A stretch of 64,000 nt of DNA from Streptomyces sp. NBC_01439 (GCF_036227605.1 NZ_CP109487.1:5758501-5822500), one strand, 5' to 3'; counted from the stretch's first letter, positions 1 through 10,972 are shown. Notes: generated by a model not told the origin, from the letters alone. Numbers and translations are program-made.

Positions 1-2
1 TG

Positions 3-659
3 GGCTTCGACGGATATCCCGCGCTCCGCCGCCACCTGCGCGAGGTGGCCCCCGCCGAGCGGCCCGAGGCCGCGCACGAGGACTCGTACAACGAGTACCA
101 GCAGGCCGTTCTGGGCGAGATCGAGAACCTGCGGCAGCTGGCCGCCATGCTCGCCGATCCCGCGCCGGTCCAGGAGGCGGGGCGGCTGCTCGCCGCCTCG
201 ACCCCGCTGCTGGTGCTCGGGCTGCGGGCGGCCTCGTCCCAGGCGCGCGGGTTCGCGTACTTCGCGTCGAAGGTCCACCCGGACGTCCGGCTCCTCGACG
301 AGGGCGGCTCGATGATGGAGGACCGCATCGACGCGGCGCGCTACGAAGGGGCCACGGCGCTGCTCTGCTTCGCGCTGCCCCGCCATCCCCGGGAGGTCGT
401 GGACACGCTGGAACGCGCGCGTCGGACCGGCCTCACCGTGGTGACGGTCGCCGATTCGGCCTTCGCCCCCGTGGCCCGTCACTCGGACCTACTGATTCCG
501 GCGCAGGTCGGCACCGGGCTGGCCTTCGACACGGCGTGTGCGCCGATGCTGCTGGGCCGGGTGCTGCTGGAGTCGATGGCGGACGCCCTGCCGGACGCCC
601 AGGCGCGGCTGGAGGCCTTCGACGCGCGGGCCGCGGCCCGCGGCCTGTTCGTGGAGTAG
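3..659 (+). CDS. MurR/RpiR family transcriptional regulator, C-terminal part (5' end outside window)
   Basis: The open frame enters from the left edge, so only about the last 218 residues are present. The first visible residues (GFDGYPALRRHLRE) look like the end of the RpiR helix-turn-helix domain. They are followed by a linker and a SIS sugar-isomerase fold domain (about residues 65-200 of the visible part, starting at LLVLGLRAASSQARGFA). Family members bind DNA through the N-terminal HTH and a phosphosugar through the SIS domain, usually controlling sugar or amino-sugar catabolism. The ligand cannot be told from this fragment. It is followed by a 57-bp gap and a convergent gene. Family call is good; start and N-terminus are unknown. 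Confidence 0.8.
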   Translation, partial: GFDGYPALRRHLREVAPAERPEAAHEDSYNEYQQAVLGEIENLRQLAAMLADPAPVQEAGRLLAASTPLLVLGLRAASSQARGFAYFASKVHPDVRLLDEGGSMMEDRIDAARYEGATALLCFALPRHPREVVDTLERARRTGLTVVTVADSAFAPVARHSDLLIPAQVGTGLAFDTACAPMLLGRVLLESMADALPDAQARLEAFDARAAARGLFVE

Positions 660-716
660 GGCCCCTTATCCGCCCGAGCCCTGGCTTGCGTCTTTGCCCT
701 GTGCCGCGGGCACTTC

Positions 717-2786
717 CTACGGCTCCTCGGGGGCGGCGGGGCGGCCCCGGCGGCGCAGGAGGCGACCCGCGCGGCGGCCTCTCCTGCGGTTCGGCCGGCT
801 GCGGATGCCTTCGAACATGAGGGTGGCCAGCCGGGACCTCGCCTCGTCCCCCGCCTCCGCGTAGGCGGAGGCGGACCGCAGCAGCGCGGCCCGCGCTTCG
901 TCGGCCCGGCCGCTCTGGCTGAGCGCACTGGCCAGGCAGAACTGCGCATAGCCCGCCCCGGAGCGGTCGCCGATGTCCTCGGACAGCGTGCACGCCCGCT
1001 CGTGGACCAGAGCGGCGCCCTCGAAGTCCCGGAGTCCGGCCAGCGCGATGCCGTGCATGACCAGCGCATGCGCCTCGCCCCGCTGGTCGCCCGTGTGCCG
1101 GAAGCACCGGACGGCCTTCCCGTGGGCTTCGACGGCGGCCCGGGCGCGGCCGGCGCGGTCCAGAGCCTCGGCCAGCCCGGCGAAAGCCACGCCCACTTCG
1201 TGGACCTCCGCGAGCTCCGCGAACATCGCCACGGCCTGCTCATAGGCCGTGATGGCCGCCTCATGGCGCCCGGCCGCGCTGAGCGCCCCGCCCAGATTGC
1301 GTCTCGCCGCGGCTGCCGAGTGCGGATGTCCGGCCTCCGAGAGGATGGTGTTGGCCCTCTCCTGGGCGGCGACCGCCTCCTCGCAGCGCCCCTGCTCCTG
1401 GAGGGCGATGCCGAGGTTGCTCCACGCCTCCCCTTCGCTCCGCCGGTCGCCCAGGTCGCCGAAGAGGCGCAGGCTCTCCTCCGCGGCAGCGACCGCCTGG
1501 TCCGTGCGGCCGGAGATCAGTGCGAGGCTCGCCTCGTTCAGCAGGCGGCCCGCCCTCTCGTGCGGGGTTTCCCCGGGGTCCGGGGGCGCGAACCGCTCCC
1601 GCAGGGCGGCGGCCTCCTCGAACTTGCCGACTTGGGCGACGGCCATCGCGAGGTTGCGCAGGGTCCCGTTCCGCGCCGCGGCGTCACCGGAGCGCTCCGC
1701 CTCCGCGAGGCTCAGCCGGTTGAGTGCGACCGCCTCCTGGAAGAGCCTGCGCCGACGGAGGTAGGTCTGCAGGTACGCGCAGAATCCGTTCACGTCGGCC
1801 GACTTGCCGAGGGCCGCGGTGAAGGGGACCAGCGCGATGAGGTTGTCCCGCTCCTCGTCGAGCACTTGCAACGCCGTGGTCGCATCGGGTACGTGCGCGG
1901 ACCACTCCTCGTCGGTCCGGCCCCGGAGGTGGCCGTCGGACCCCACCAGCAACGCCCCGTACAGGCAGATCAGGCGCTCGGCGGCGGCGTCCCACCCGTC
2001 CTCTTCCGCGTGCCGGCGTGCCAGCTCCGCCGCGTACAACCGCACCAGGTCGTGCATGCGCCAGCGGCCCGAGCCCGTCGGATCCAGGTCGCGTACCTGC
2101 CCGATCTCGCCTGCGTCGTCGGCCACGATCAGCACTCGGCGCCCCTCGGCCGCCCGCGCGGCCAGCTCAGAGCGGTACAGCGCCAGCCGTCCCTCCGGCG
2201 TCGGCGGGACGTCCTCGTCGCGGATTCCCAGCTCGCCCAGGAGCAGGGAGACCGCCTGGCCGCCGCCGAGCGCGCCGTTCGGGAGGTAGCCGCGCAGCCC
2301 GACGAACAGGACCCCGCCCTCGAAGCAGCCCTCCTGCATGACCTGCTGGGCCACGGTCAGCGCCAGCGCGGTCTTCCCGGCCCCGGCCAGGCCGGAGACC
2401 ACGGTGGCCCTGCTTCCGTCGGGTGCCAGCGTCTTCAGCAGCTCGCCGATGGCCTCCTCGCGCCCGGACAGCACGTCGGGCGCCTGGGGCAGGGCGCGCA
2501 GTGCGTTCGGCGCGGCCGGGGTGTCGGCCCGGTGGACCACGTAGTCCCCGGCCACCTGTGTGACCTGGCTGTTCCGGTGGGCCGTGAGCTGCTGCCGCGA
2601 CCGCTTGCGGAGGGCTATGGCGCGGCCCTCCCGCCGGTCTGCCGGACCACCGCGCCGGGGGCGGCGTCGAGGTCCTGGTCCACCTCGTCGGGGTCCGCGA
2701 TTCCGCTCTCCTGGATCACATCGCTGTTCTCCCTGGCGCGCAGGCGCTGGCGCACGGCCTTGGGCCGCCTGCCGACGGCCCACCAC
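717..2786 (-). CDS. NB-ARC/TPR protein with an apparent internal deletion of the NTPase module
   Basis: Written from the GTG at 2786 it is 689 residues, but the first ~60 are Arg/Gly/Pro-rich and overlap another real-looking ORF. The true start may be later, near the segment NSQVTQVAGDYVVH (about residues 72-85), which is typical of Streptomyces NB-ARC proteins. Walker A is GLAGAGKTA (about 132-140) and Walker B is VLIVADD (about 218-224). Only about 11 residues after Walker B the sequence jumps to GRWRMHDLVRLYA (about 240-252), which normally closes the ARC/winged-helix region some 150-190 residues later. Tandem TPR repeats follow (about 320-650). The sensor, GLPL and ARC segments are missing in frame. 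Such proteins act as STAND-type signalling ATPases; this one may not hydrolyse ATP normally. Confidence 0.7.
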   Translation of the reverse strand: MVGRRQAAQGRAPAPARQGEQRCDPGERNRGPRRGGPGPRRRPRRGGPADRREGRAIALRKRSRQQLTAHRNSQVTQVAGDYVVHRADTPAAPNALRALPQAPDVLSGREEAIGELLKTLAPDGSRATVVSGLAGAGKTALALTVAQQVMQEGCFEGGVLFVGLRGYLPNGALGGGQAVSLLLGELGIRDEDVPPTPEGRLALYRSELAARAAEGRRVLIVADDAGEIGQVRDLDPTGSGRWRMHDLVRLYAAELARRHAEEDGWDAAAERLICLYGALLVGSDGHLRGRTDEEWSAHVPDATTALQVLDEERDNLIALVPFTAALGKSADVNGFCAYLQTYLRRRRLFQEAVALNRLSLAEAERSGDAAARNGTLRNLAMAVAQVGKFEEAAALRERFAPPDPGETPHERAGRLLNEASLALISGRTDQAVAAAEESLRLFGDLGDRRSEGEAWSNLGIALQEQGRCEEAVAAQERANTILSEAGHPHSAAAARRNLGGALSAAGRHEAAITAYEQAVAMFAELAEVHEVGVAFAGLAEALDRAGRARAAVEAHGKAVRCFRHTGDQRGEAHALVMHGIALAGLRDFEGAALVHERACTLSEDIGDRSGAGYAQFCLASALSQSGRADEARAALLRSASAYAEAGDEARSRLATLMFEGIRSRPNRRRGRRAGRLLRRRGRPAAPEEP

Positions 2787-2947
2787 GCGCCGGGGGCCGC
2801 TGTCGCCATGGCGCCGGCGAAGGCCGAGGCGACCTCCACGCCGCTGCCCTTCCCGTCCGGCAGCCAGTCGAAGGGGTCCCAGTGGGCCAGGGCGAAGCAG
2901 AAGCCGAACGCAGCTGCCGTCCCGAGGAGGACTATCAGGTACCGCAT
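2615..2947 (-). CDS. Small membrane protein, 110 aa, overlapping the NB-ARC gene
   Basis: ATG at 2947 opens a 110-residue protein starting MRYLIVLLGTAAAFGF with a clear N-terminal membrane helix (about 3-22). A second hydrophobic Ala/Gly-rich segment lies at about 38-62, then an Arg-rich and acidic tail. Its last ~170 bp overlap, in another frame, the formal 5' end of the NB-ARC gene. It could be a separate co-transcribed membrane partner, or the N-terminal membrane part of the NB-ARC protein separated by a frameshift. No family was recognised. The hydrophobic composition supports it being real coding sequence. Confidence 0.5.
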   Translation of the reverse strand: MRYLIVLLGTAAAFGFCFALAHWDPFDWLPDGKGSGVEVASAFAGAMATAAPGAWWAVGRRPKAVRQRLRARENSDVIQESGIADPDEVDQDLDAAPGAVVRQTGGRAAP

Positions 2948-3045
2948 GGGTTGAGCCGTAGCCGAACTGTCACAGCGAGTTCCGTGTGATGAGAGGAATC
3001 CGGACGAAATCACCTGTTCGGGTGACGGGCCCCAGAGCGGTCCGG

Positions 3046-4419
3046 TCAGAGCAGTGCGTCCCGCAGGTCTCCGCCTGCCTCGGCCACGATCTCGGCGAGG
3101 TCCTGCGCCGGCCTGGCGAGGCTGAATCGGACCCGGCCCTGCGGGCCCACCGCGAAACCGTAGACCGCCGGGCGGGGCAGGCTGTTGTAGCCGTAGTGGG
3201 CCGTGAAGAAGTACGCGCCGGTGTCCGGGATCCCGATCAGGTCGCCGGGGGCGAGCGACGGCAGCTCGCGGGCCGAGGCGAGCAGGTCGCCCGCGAAGCA
3301 GGCCGGGCCCGCGACGTCCTGGGCCACCGGGTCGCCGGTCTTCGGGGAGCCCTTCGCGTCGTAGGGCAGGATCCGCACCGGCCAGGCCGCCGGGGCGTAC
3401 GCGGTGCGGGTCGCCAGCTGGACCCCGGCGTGGGTGAGCGCGATCGGCCGGGATCCGCTGGTCTTGGTGTACTCCACCCGGGCCAGCGCCAGGCCGTGCT
3501 TGGCCAGCAGGGACCGGCCGAACTCCGTGACCAGGCCGTACGAGCCGTCGAAGAGGGCGGGGACCGCCCCGCGCAGGGCGGCCACGTACTGCGCGTGGGT
3601 GGGGTGCTCCTCGTCCGAGGCGAAGTTCACCGGCAGGCCGCCGCCGATGTCGAGGGTGTCGACCTGCCGCCGGCCGGCCGCCGCGTTGATCTCCTCGGCG
3701 AGCGCGTGCAGGTCCCGTACGCCTTCCGCGATCAGGGACAGGGGAACGCCCTGGGAGCCCGAGTGGACGTGCAGGCGGGTGAGCCACGGCCGGTCCAGGT
3801 AGGCCCGTACGAGCCACTCGCGGGCGCCGGGGTCGCGCAGGGCGATGCCGAACTTCGAGCTCGCGGTGGCCGTGGACAGGGCGTCGATGGTTCCGGCGCC
3901 GGTCTGCGGATTGATCCGGACGCCGATCGGGGACGCGGCCGGCGCCCGGCCGACGAGCGCGTCGAGCCGCTCCAGCTCCTGCCGGTTGTCGGCGTTGACG
4001 GCGACGCCGAGCACCAGGGCCTCGCGGAGCTCGGCCCCGGTCTTGGCGGGGGAGTCCAGGACGATCCGGTCGGCGGGGACCCCCGCGGCCCGGGCCAGTG
4101 CCAGCTCGCCGGGGCTCGCCACCTCGCAGCCCAGCCCGGCGTCGGCGAGCAGCCGCAGCACCGGGACGAGCGGGCAGGCCTTGACGGCGAAGGTGTGCAA
4201 CACGGGGGCGGCGGGCGGAGGGGCGGTGGCGAAGGCATCGGTCAGGGCGGCGGCGGAGGCGCGGATCCCGGCCGTGTCCAGCAGGCAGACCAGGGGTGGC
4301 GCGGGGTCGGTCCCGCCGACGATCCCCTGCTCGACGGCGGCTCGTACGGCCAGATCGCGGCGCGCGGCAGCGCTCTCGGTGGCGCTCTCGGCGGCGTCCT
4401 CGGTGCCCATGTTCGCCAT
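3046..4419 (-). CDS. PLP-dependent decarboxylase of the diaminopimelate/ornithine decarboxylase (fold III) family
   Basis: 457 residues with the alanine-racemase-type barrel and C-terminal beta domain of the DapDC/ODC family. HTFAVKACPLVPVLR carries the PLP Schiff-base lysine (about K80). HVHSGSQG (about 218) and the Gly-rich DIGGGLPV segment bind the PLP phosphate, and CFAGDLLA in the C-terminal half supplies the catalytic Cys and Asp region. The length fits LysA-like enzymes, but no other lysine genes are nearby, so the substrate (diaminopimelate, arginine, ornithine or a related diamino acid) is not settled. It is divergent from hutU with only 95 bp between the start codons. An alternative ATG lies three codons downstream at 4410. 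Confidence 0.8.
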   Translation of the reverse strand: MANMGTEDAAESATESAAARRDLAVRAAVEQGIVGGTDPAPPLVCLLDTAGIRASAAALTDAFATAPPPAAPVLHTFAVKACPLVPVLRLLADAGLGCEVASPGELALARAAGVPADRIVLDSPAKTGAELREALVLGVAVNADNRQELERLDALVGRAPAASPIGVRINPQTGAGTIDALSTATASSKFGIALRDPGAREWLVRAYLDRPWLTRLHVHSGSQGVPLSLIAEGVRDLHALAEEINAAAGRRQVDTLDIGGGLPVNFASDEEHPTHAQYVAALRGAVPALFDGSYGLVTEFGRSLLAKHGLALARVEYTKTSGSRPIALTHAGVQLATRTAYAPAAWPVRILPYDAKGSPKTGDPVAQDVAGPACFAGDLLASARELPSLAPGDLIGIPDTGAYFFTAHYGYNSLPRPAVYGFAVGPQGRVRFSLARPAQDLAEIVAEAGGDLRDALL

Positions 4420-4449
4420 CCCATCATTCGACGGGGCCGCCCGCAGCTG

Positions 4450-4495
4450 TTGACTGAATCTATTCAGGGCGGGAGTATGTGAATAGATTGACCAA
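4450..4495. promoter_or_regulatory. Dyad operator candidate and hutU promoter
   Basis: Between the divergent starts lies a 46-bp imperfect inverted repeat. The left arm, TTGACTGAATCTATTCA (4450-4466), mirrors TGAATAGATTGACCAA (4480-4495). The left arm is itself nearly palindromic (CTGAATctATTCAG). A sigma-70-like promoter for hutU can be read as TTGACT (4450-4455), 17-bp spacer, GAGTAT (4473-4478). The repeat therefore covers the -35 box and the expected transcription start. This is the layout of a repressor site, probably for the histidine or urocanate response, and it may also control the divergent decarboxylase. The binding protein is not identifiable from the window. Confidence 0.5.
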
Positions 4496-4514
4496 CATCG
4501 GAGGAGGCAACGCC

Positions 4515-6175
<1,661 letters not shown>

Positions 6176-6179
<4 letters not shown>

Positions 6180-7465
6180 GCGAGACAGACTTCCCGGGCT
6201 CGGGGGAGCAGGGTGCGGCGCCGCGACCGGCGGCCCGCACGACCGGCTCCGGCGAGGCCGCGTCGTTCCACGAGATGTGGGCCGAGCTCGCACCCATCGG
6301 CCGCGACGCCGGCACCGGCGGGTACCGCCGGTACGCCTGGAGCGGGGCCGACGCCGACTGCCGGACCTGGTTCCAGGAGCAGGCCGAGGCGCGCGGGCTG
6401 ACGTACGAGACGGACCGCAACGGCAACCAGTGGGCCTGGCTCGGCGACCCCCTCGCGGGGGACGCCGTGGTCACCGGCTCGCACCTGGACTCCGTCCCCG
6501 ACGGCGGGGCCTTCGACGGCCCCCTCGGCGTGGTGTCCTCCTTCGCGGCCCTGGACGAGCTCCGCAGCAGGGGAGCGGAATTCTCCAGGCCGCTCGCCAT
6601 CACCAACTTCGGTGACGAGGAGGGCGCCCGCTTCGGGCTCGCCTGCGTCGGCTCCCGGCTCGCCGCCGGACAGCTGACCAAGGACAAGGCGTACGAGCTG
6701 CGCGACGCCGAGGGCATCTCCCTGCCCCAGGCCATGGAGGCCGCCGGATACGACCCCGAGGCCATCGGGGCCGACCCCGAACGCCTCGGCCGCATCGGCG
6801 CCTTCGTCGAACTGCACGTGGAACAGGGCCGGGCCCTGGACCTCTCCGGGGACCGGGTCGGCATCGCCTCCGCGATCTGGCCGCACGGCCGCTGGCGGTT
6901 CGACTTCCGCGGCGAGGCCAACCACGCCGGCACCACCCGGCTGGTCGACCGCCGCGACCCGATGCTCACCTACGCGGCGACCGTGCTGGCCGCCCGTACC
7001 GAGGCGGCCCTCGCCGGGGCCGTCGCCACCTTCGGGAAGATCTCGGTCGAGCCCAACGGGGTCAACGCCATCCCCTCGCTCGTGCGCGGCTGGCTCGACT
7101 CCCGCGCCGCCGACCAGGCCACCCTCGACACGGTCGTCACGGCCATCGAGAAGGCCGCCCGCGAGCGCGCCGACCAGGACGGCATCGACCTCGCCGTCGT
7201 CCGGGAGTCCTTCACCCCGGTCGTCGAGTTCGAGCACGCCCTGCGCGACGAGATGAACCGGATCCTCGGCGGTTCGGTCCCCGTTCTCGGGACCGGAGCG
7301 GGACACGACGCCGGGATCCTCTCGGCGGCCGTCCCGACCGCCATGCTGTTCGTGCGGAACCCGACCGGCGTCTCCCACTCCCCGCGGGAGTTCGCCGCCG
7401 AGGACGACTGCGTGGCCGGCGTCCTCGCCCTCGCCGACGTACTGGAAGGCCTGGCATGTCGTTGA
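6176..7465 (+). CDS. M20-family amidohydrolase (allantoate/N-carbamoyl type), hut operon member
   Basis: 429 residues, start GTG overlapping the hutU stop by 4 bp. It is an AllC-like binuclear metal amidohydrolase: [17 protein letters not shown] carries the first His/Asp ligands, [10 protein letters not shown] the Glu pair, FVELHVEQG the second His, and GAGHDAGIL the late His. Automated annotation would call it allantoate amidohydrolase, but its place between hutU and hutF points to the histidine pathway. HutF makes N-formylglutamate, which must be deformylated to glutamate, and no HutG homologue is nearby. An N-formylglutamate amidohydrolase role is therefore my inference. Family confidence is high, substrate confidence moderate. 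Confidence 0.88.
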
Positions 7466-8796
7466 CGACGTACTGGCTGGAGCACGCCTGGCTCGACACC
7501 CACGTCGAGCCGGGCGTCGCCCTGGAGGTGACTGCCGAGGGCCGCATCGGTGCCCTGCGCACCGGCGTGAGCAGCCCGCCGCCCGGTGCGGAGGTGCTGC
7601 GCGGCCTGACGATCCCCGGGCTGGCCAACGCGCATTCTCATTGCTTCCACCGTGCGTTGAGGGGCACGGTCCAGATCGGCTCCGGCACCTTCTGGACCTG
7701 GCGCGACCTCATGTACAAGGTCGCCCAGAACCTCACCCCCGACAGCTACTTCGCGCTCGCCCGCGCCGTCTACGCCGAGATGGCGCTGGCCGGCATCACC
7801 AACGTCGGCGAGTTCCACTACGTCCACCACGCGCCCGGCGGCGCCGCGTACGCCGACCCGAACGCGATGGGCGAGGCCCTGATCGAGGCCGCCGCCGCGG
7901 CCGGCATCCGGATCACGCTCCTGGACACGGCGTACCTGTCCTCGGGCTTCGGCGAGGCCCCCAACAGCCACCAGCTGCGCTTCTCCGACGGCACCGCCGA
8001 GGCCTGGGCCGAGCGCGCCAGTGCCCTCAAGCCCCGCGAGCACGCCCTGATCGGCGCCGCCATCCACTCGGTCCGCGCCGTGCCGGCCGCGGAACTGGCC
8101 ACCGTCGCCGGCTGGGCCGAGGAGCGCCGGGCGCCCCTGCACGTCCACCTCTCCGAGCAGACCGCCGAGAACGACGCCTGCCAGGCCGCCCACGGGCGCA
8201 CGCCGACCCAGCTGCTGGCCGACCACGGCGTGCTCGGCCCGCGCACCACCGGCGTCCACAACACGCACCTCACCGACACGGACATCGCCCTCCTCGGCGG
8301 GACCACCACCGGTACGTGCATGTGCCCGACCACCGAACGCGACCTCGCGGACGGCATCGGCCCGGCGACCCGGCTCCAGCACGCGGGCAGCCCGCTGTCC
8401 CTGGGCAGCGACAGCCACGCGGTCATCGACCTGCTCGAAGAGGCCCGCGCGATGGAGCTGAACGAGCGCCTGCGCAGCCGCACCCGGGGTCACTGGACGG
8501 CGAACGCCCTGCTCGCCGCCGCCACCGCCGACGGCCACGCCGCCCTCGGACTCCCGGACGCGGGCCGCCTGGAGGCGGGCGCGCTCGCGGACTTCACCAC
8601 GATCGCGCTGGACTCCGTGCGCACGGCGGGTCCGCTGGCGCGCCTCGGCGCCGAGACGGCCGTCTTCGCCGCCACTGCCTCGGACGTCCGCCACACGGTG
8701 GTCGGCGGCCGCCACATCGTCCGCGACGGCGCCCACACCCTGGTCCCGGACGTCCCGTCCGCCCTTGCCGAGTCCATCGCAGCCCTGCGCTCCTGA
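7456..8796 (+). CDS. hutF: Formimidoylglutamate deiminase
   Basis: 446 residues, ATG start overlapping the preceding gene by 10 bp. It is an amidohydrolase-superfamily TIM barrel with the metal-binding motif PGLANAHSHCFHRALRG (about residues 55-71), the HVHLSEQ block, and the late LGSDSHAVIDLLEEARAMEL motif typical of HutF. The reaction hydrolyses N-formimino-L-glutamate to N-formyl-L-glutamate and ammonia, defining the five-step bacterial histidine pathway. It lies between the M20 amidohydrolase and hutI, and is separated from hutI by a 190-bp gap filled by a large palindromic repeat. Confidence 0.94.
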   Translation: MSLTTYWLEHAWLDTHVEPGVALEVTAEGRIGALRTGVSSPPPGAEVLRGLTIPGLANAHSHCFHRALRGTVQIGSGTFWTWRDLMYKVAQNLTPDSYFALARAVYAEMALAGITNVGEFHYVHHAPGGAAYADPNAMGEALIEAAAAAGIRITLLDTAYLSSGFGEAPNSHQLRFSDGTAEAWAERASALKPREHALIGAAIHSVRAVPAAELATVAGWAEERRAPLHVHLSEQTAENDACQAAHGRTPTQLLADHGVLGPRTTGVHNTHLTDTDIALLGGTTTGTCMCPTTERDLADGIGPATRLQHAGSPLSLGSDSHAVIDLLEEARAMELNERLRSRTRGHWTANALLAAATADGHAALGLPDAGRLEAGALADFTTIALDSVRTAGPLARLGAETAVFAATASDVRHTVVGGRHIVRDGAHTLVPDVPSALAESIAALRS

Positions 8797-8817
8797 CCGT
8801 GCCGCCTGCGGCGGGCT

Positions 8818-8965
8818 TTCCCCCACCCCGCCCCTTCCCGAAACCGGGCTCTGCCCGGACCCGGTCCTCAAACGCCGGACGGGCTGAAATACAGCCCCGC
8901 CGGCGTTTGAGGTGCGGGGTCCGGGGCGGAGCCCCAGGAAACGGCGAAAGGGCGGGGTGGGGGAA
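8818..8965. repeat. Large imperfect palindrome containing the GCCCCGCCGGCGTTTGAGG-type repeat
   Basis: An approximately 148-bp imperfect inverted repeat fills the hutF-hutI gap. The outer arms are TTCCCCCACCCCGCCC and GGGCGGGGTGGGGGAA. Inner arms are CTCAAACGCCGG and CCGGCGTTTGAG, and GGGGTCCGGGGCGGAGCCCC forms a further hairpin. The core recurs at about 25588, 42735 and 55724. It could act as a terminator or a processing and attenuation element inside the hut operon. Confidence 0.75.
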
Positions 8966-8986
8966 CGAACCCTCTGAGAGGACCCC

Positions 8987-10165
8987 ATGACCACCACCGC
9001 CATCACCAACATCGGCAGCCTCGTCACCAACGACCCCGCCCTCGGCGACGGCAGCCCCCTCGGCCTGATCGAGAACGCGGCTGTCGTCATCGACGGCGAC
9101 AAGGTCGCCTGGGTCGGCCCCGCGGCACAGGCTCCCGCCGCCGACACCGCGTTCGACGCCGCCGGCCGCGCCGTCATCCCCGGCTTCGTCGACTCCCACT
9201 CGCACCTCGTCTTCGCCGGCGACCGCACCCAGGAGTTCAACGCCCGGATGTCGGGCCGCGCCTACTCCGCCGGCGGCATCCGCACCACCGTCGCCGCCAC
9301 CCGCGCCGCCTCCGACGCCGAGCTGGAGGCGGGCCTGGTGCGCCACCTCGACGAGGCTCGCCGCCAGGGCACCACCACCTTCGAGACCAAGTCCGGCTAC
9401 GGCCTCACCGTCGCCGACGAGGCCCGCGCCCTGCGCATCGCCGCCGCGCACACCGAGGAGGTCACCTACCTCGGCGCGCACATCGTCTCCCCGGACTTCG
9501 CCGAGGACCCGGCCGGCTACGTCGACCTCGTCACCGGCGAGATGCTGGAGGCCTGCGCCCCGTACGCCCGCTGGGTGGACGTCTTCTGCGAGAAGGGCGC
9601 CTTCGACGGCGACCAGGCCCGCGCGATCCTCACCGCCGGCGCCGCCGCCGGGCTGATCCCCCGCGTGCACGCCAACCAGCTCTCCTACGGGCCCGGCGTC
9701 CAGCTCGCCGTCGAACTGGAGGCCGCCTCCGCCGACCACTGCACCCACCTCACCGACGCCGACGTCGACGCCCTCGCGCAGGCCGCCGGAACCACCGTCG
9801 CCACCCTGCTGCCCGGCGCCGAGTTCTCCACCCGCGCCCAGTGGCCCGACGCCCGGCGCCTGATCGACGCGGGCGCCACCGTCGCCCTGTCCACGGACTG
9901 CAACCCCGGATCCTCCTACACGAGTTCCATGCCGTTCTGCATCGCGCTCGCCGTCCGCGACATGCGGATGACCCCCGACGAGGCCCTCTGGGCGGCCACC
10001 GCCGGCGGCGCCCGCGCCCTGCGCCGCGAGGACATCGGCCGCGTGGCCCCCGGGGCCCGCGCCGACCTGGCCCTGCTGGACGCACCGAGCCACGTCCACC
10101 TCGCCTACCGGCCGGGCGTACCGCTCGTCTCCGCGGTGTGGCAGAAGGGCGTCCGCGCCCACTGA
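8987..10165 (+). CDS. hutI: Imidazolonepropionase
   Basis: 392 residues. It hydrolyses 4-imidazolone-5-propionate to N-formiminoglutamate, the third step of histidine degradation. Amidohydrolase-superfamily metal site [20 protein letters not shown] is at about residues 60-79; downstream blocks include [21 protein letters not shown] (metal His), SADHCTHL, and [17 protein letters not shown] near the C-terminus, all typical of HutI. ATG at 8987 follows a GAGAGGACC ribosome site. It is the last gene of the hut group; the 113-bp gap that follows leads to an unrelated operon. Confidence 0.95.
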   Translation: MTTTAITNIGSLVTNDPALGDGSPLGLIENAAVVIDGDKVAWVGPAAQAPAADTAFDAAGRAVIPGFVDSHSHLVFAGDRTQEFNARMSGRAYSAGGIRTTVAATRAASDAELEAGLVRHLDEARRQGTTTFETKSGYGLTVADEARALRIAAAHTEEVTYLGAHIVSPDFAEDPAGYVDLVTGEMLEACAPYARWVDVFCEKGAFDGDQARAILTAGAAAGLIPRVHANQLSYGPGVQLAVELEAASADHCTHLTDADVDALAQAAGTTVATLLPGAEFSTRAQWPDARRLIDAGATVALSTDCNPGSSYTSSMPFCIALAVRDMRMTPDEALWAATAGGARALRREDIGRVAPGARADLALLDAPSHVHLAYRPGVPLVSAVWQKGVRAH

Positions 10166-10278
10166 CGAACGGTCAATTCGGGCCTGTCCTTTGTCTTCCC
10201 TCCGTAAGGGCCCGGGCGTACCTTGAGCCACCGATCTGATGTGTCGTCAGTTTTCTGTGGCCCGAGGGGAAGACGAAG

Positions 10279-10956
10279 GTGTCCGACCGCAAACGCACCA
10301 CTGCGCTCGCGCTGGCCTCCGCGCTGGCCGGATCGGCGGTGCTGTTCACCGCCCCCGCGGCCCATGCCGCCGTCGTCGACGTCGCCTACGACTGCAAGAC
10401 CCCGATCGGGGACAAGTCGGCGGTGTCACCCATCGAGATCAAGGCGGCCAAGGAGGGCGACGGGTACAAGCTGACGATGTCCTTCCAGAAGGGCGTCTCG
10501 TCCAGCCCCATCGAACTCGGCAAGGGCGCGATGAAGCCCAGCGCCGTCGTCCTCGTCGACGGTGCCGAGAAGGCGTCGGTGCCGGTCTCGGGTCCGTCCA
10601 ACCCCGAGGCCGTGCCCCCGGACACACCCATCAAGATCACCGACCTCTCGGGCACCTATACGCCCAAGAAGAGCGGCAAGGTCACCTTCACCGCCGGGGT
10701 GCTCACCATCGTGGCGATGGGCACCACGACGACCTGCACCCCCGGCAACAGCCCGAAGCCCTCGCTGGAACTGGACGTCACGGCACCCGGCGGCGGGACC
10801 ACGCAGGCCGCCCCCGACACCACCGGCGACACCCTCCCGCAGACCGGGCCCGCCGATTCCGCCCTGGCCCTCGGCACCCTCGGCGGCACCGTGCTGCTCT
10901 CCGGCGCCGTCGGCGTGCTCTGGCTGACCCGGCGCGGCCGTCGGGCCCGGTCCTGA
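10279..10956 (+). CDS. Secreted, sortase-anchored (LPQTG) surface protein
   Basis: 225 residues from GTG. A signal peptide (residues 1-33, cleavage near AHA-A) is followed by one globular domain (about 35-165) bounded by two cysteines (VAYDCK and TTCTPG) that could form a disulfide. A Thr/Pro linker leads to LPQTGPADS, a hydrophobic segment and the tail RRGRRARS, a complete cell-wall sorting signal. The globular domain is paralogous to the C-terminal domain of the fourth gene of this operon (shared pattern KPS..V.L.GA, VSGP.N.E, GTY.P.KSGKV). It starts a four-gene cluster. No enzymatic motif is visible; adhesin, matrix or envelope-scaffold roles are possible. Confidence 0.85.
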   Translation: MSDRKRTTALALASALAGSAVLFTAPAAHAAVVDVAYDCKTPIGDKSAVSPIEIKAAKEGDGYKLTMSFQKGVSSSPIELGKGAMKPSAVVLVDGAEKASVPVSGPSNPEAVPPDTPIKITDLSGTYTPKKSGKVTFTAGVLTIVAMGTTTTCTPGNSPKPSLELDVTAPGGGTTQAAPDTTGDTLPQTGPADSALALGTLGGTVLLSGAVGVLWLTRRGRRARS

Positions 10957-10972
10957 ACGGAGCACCCCGGTC

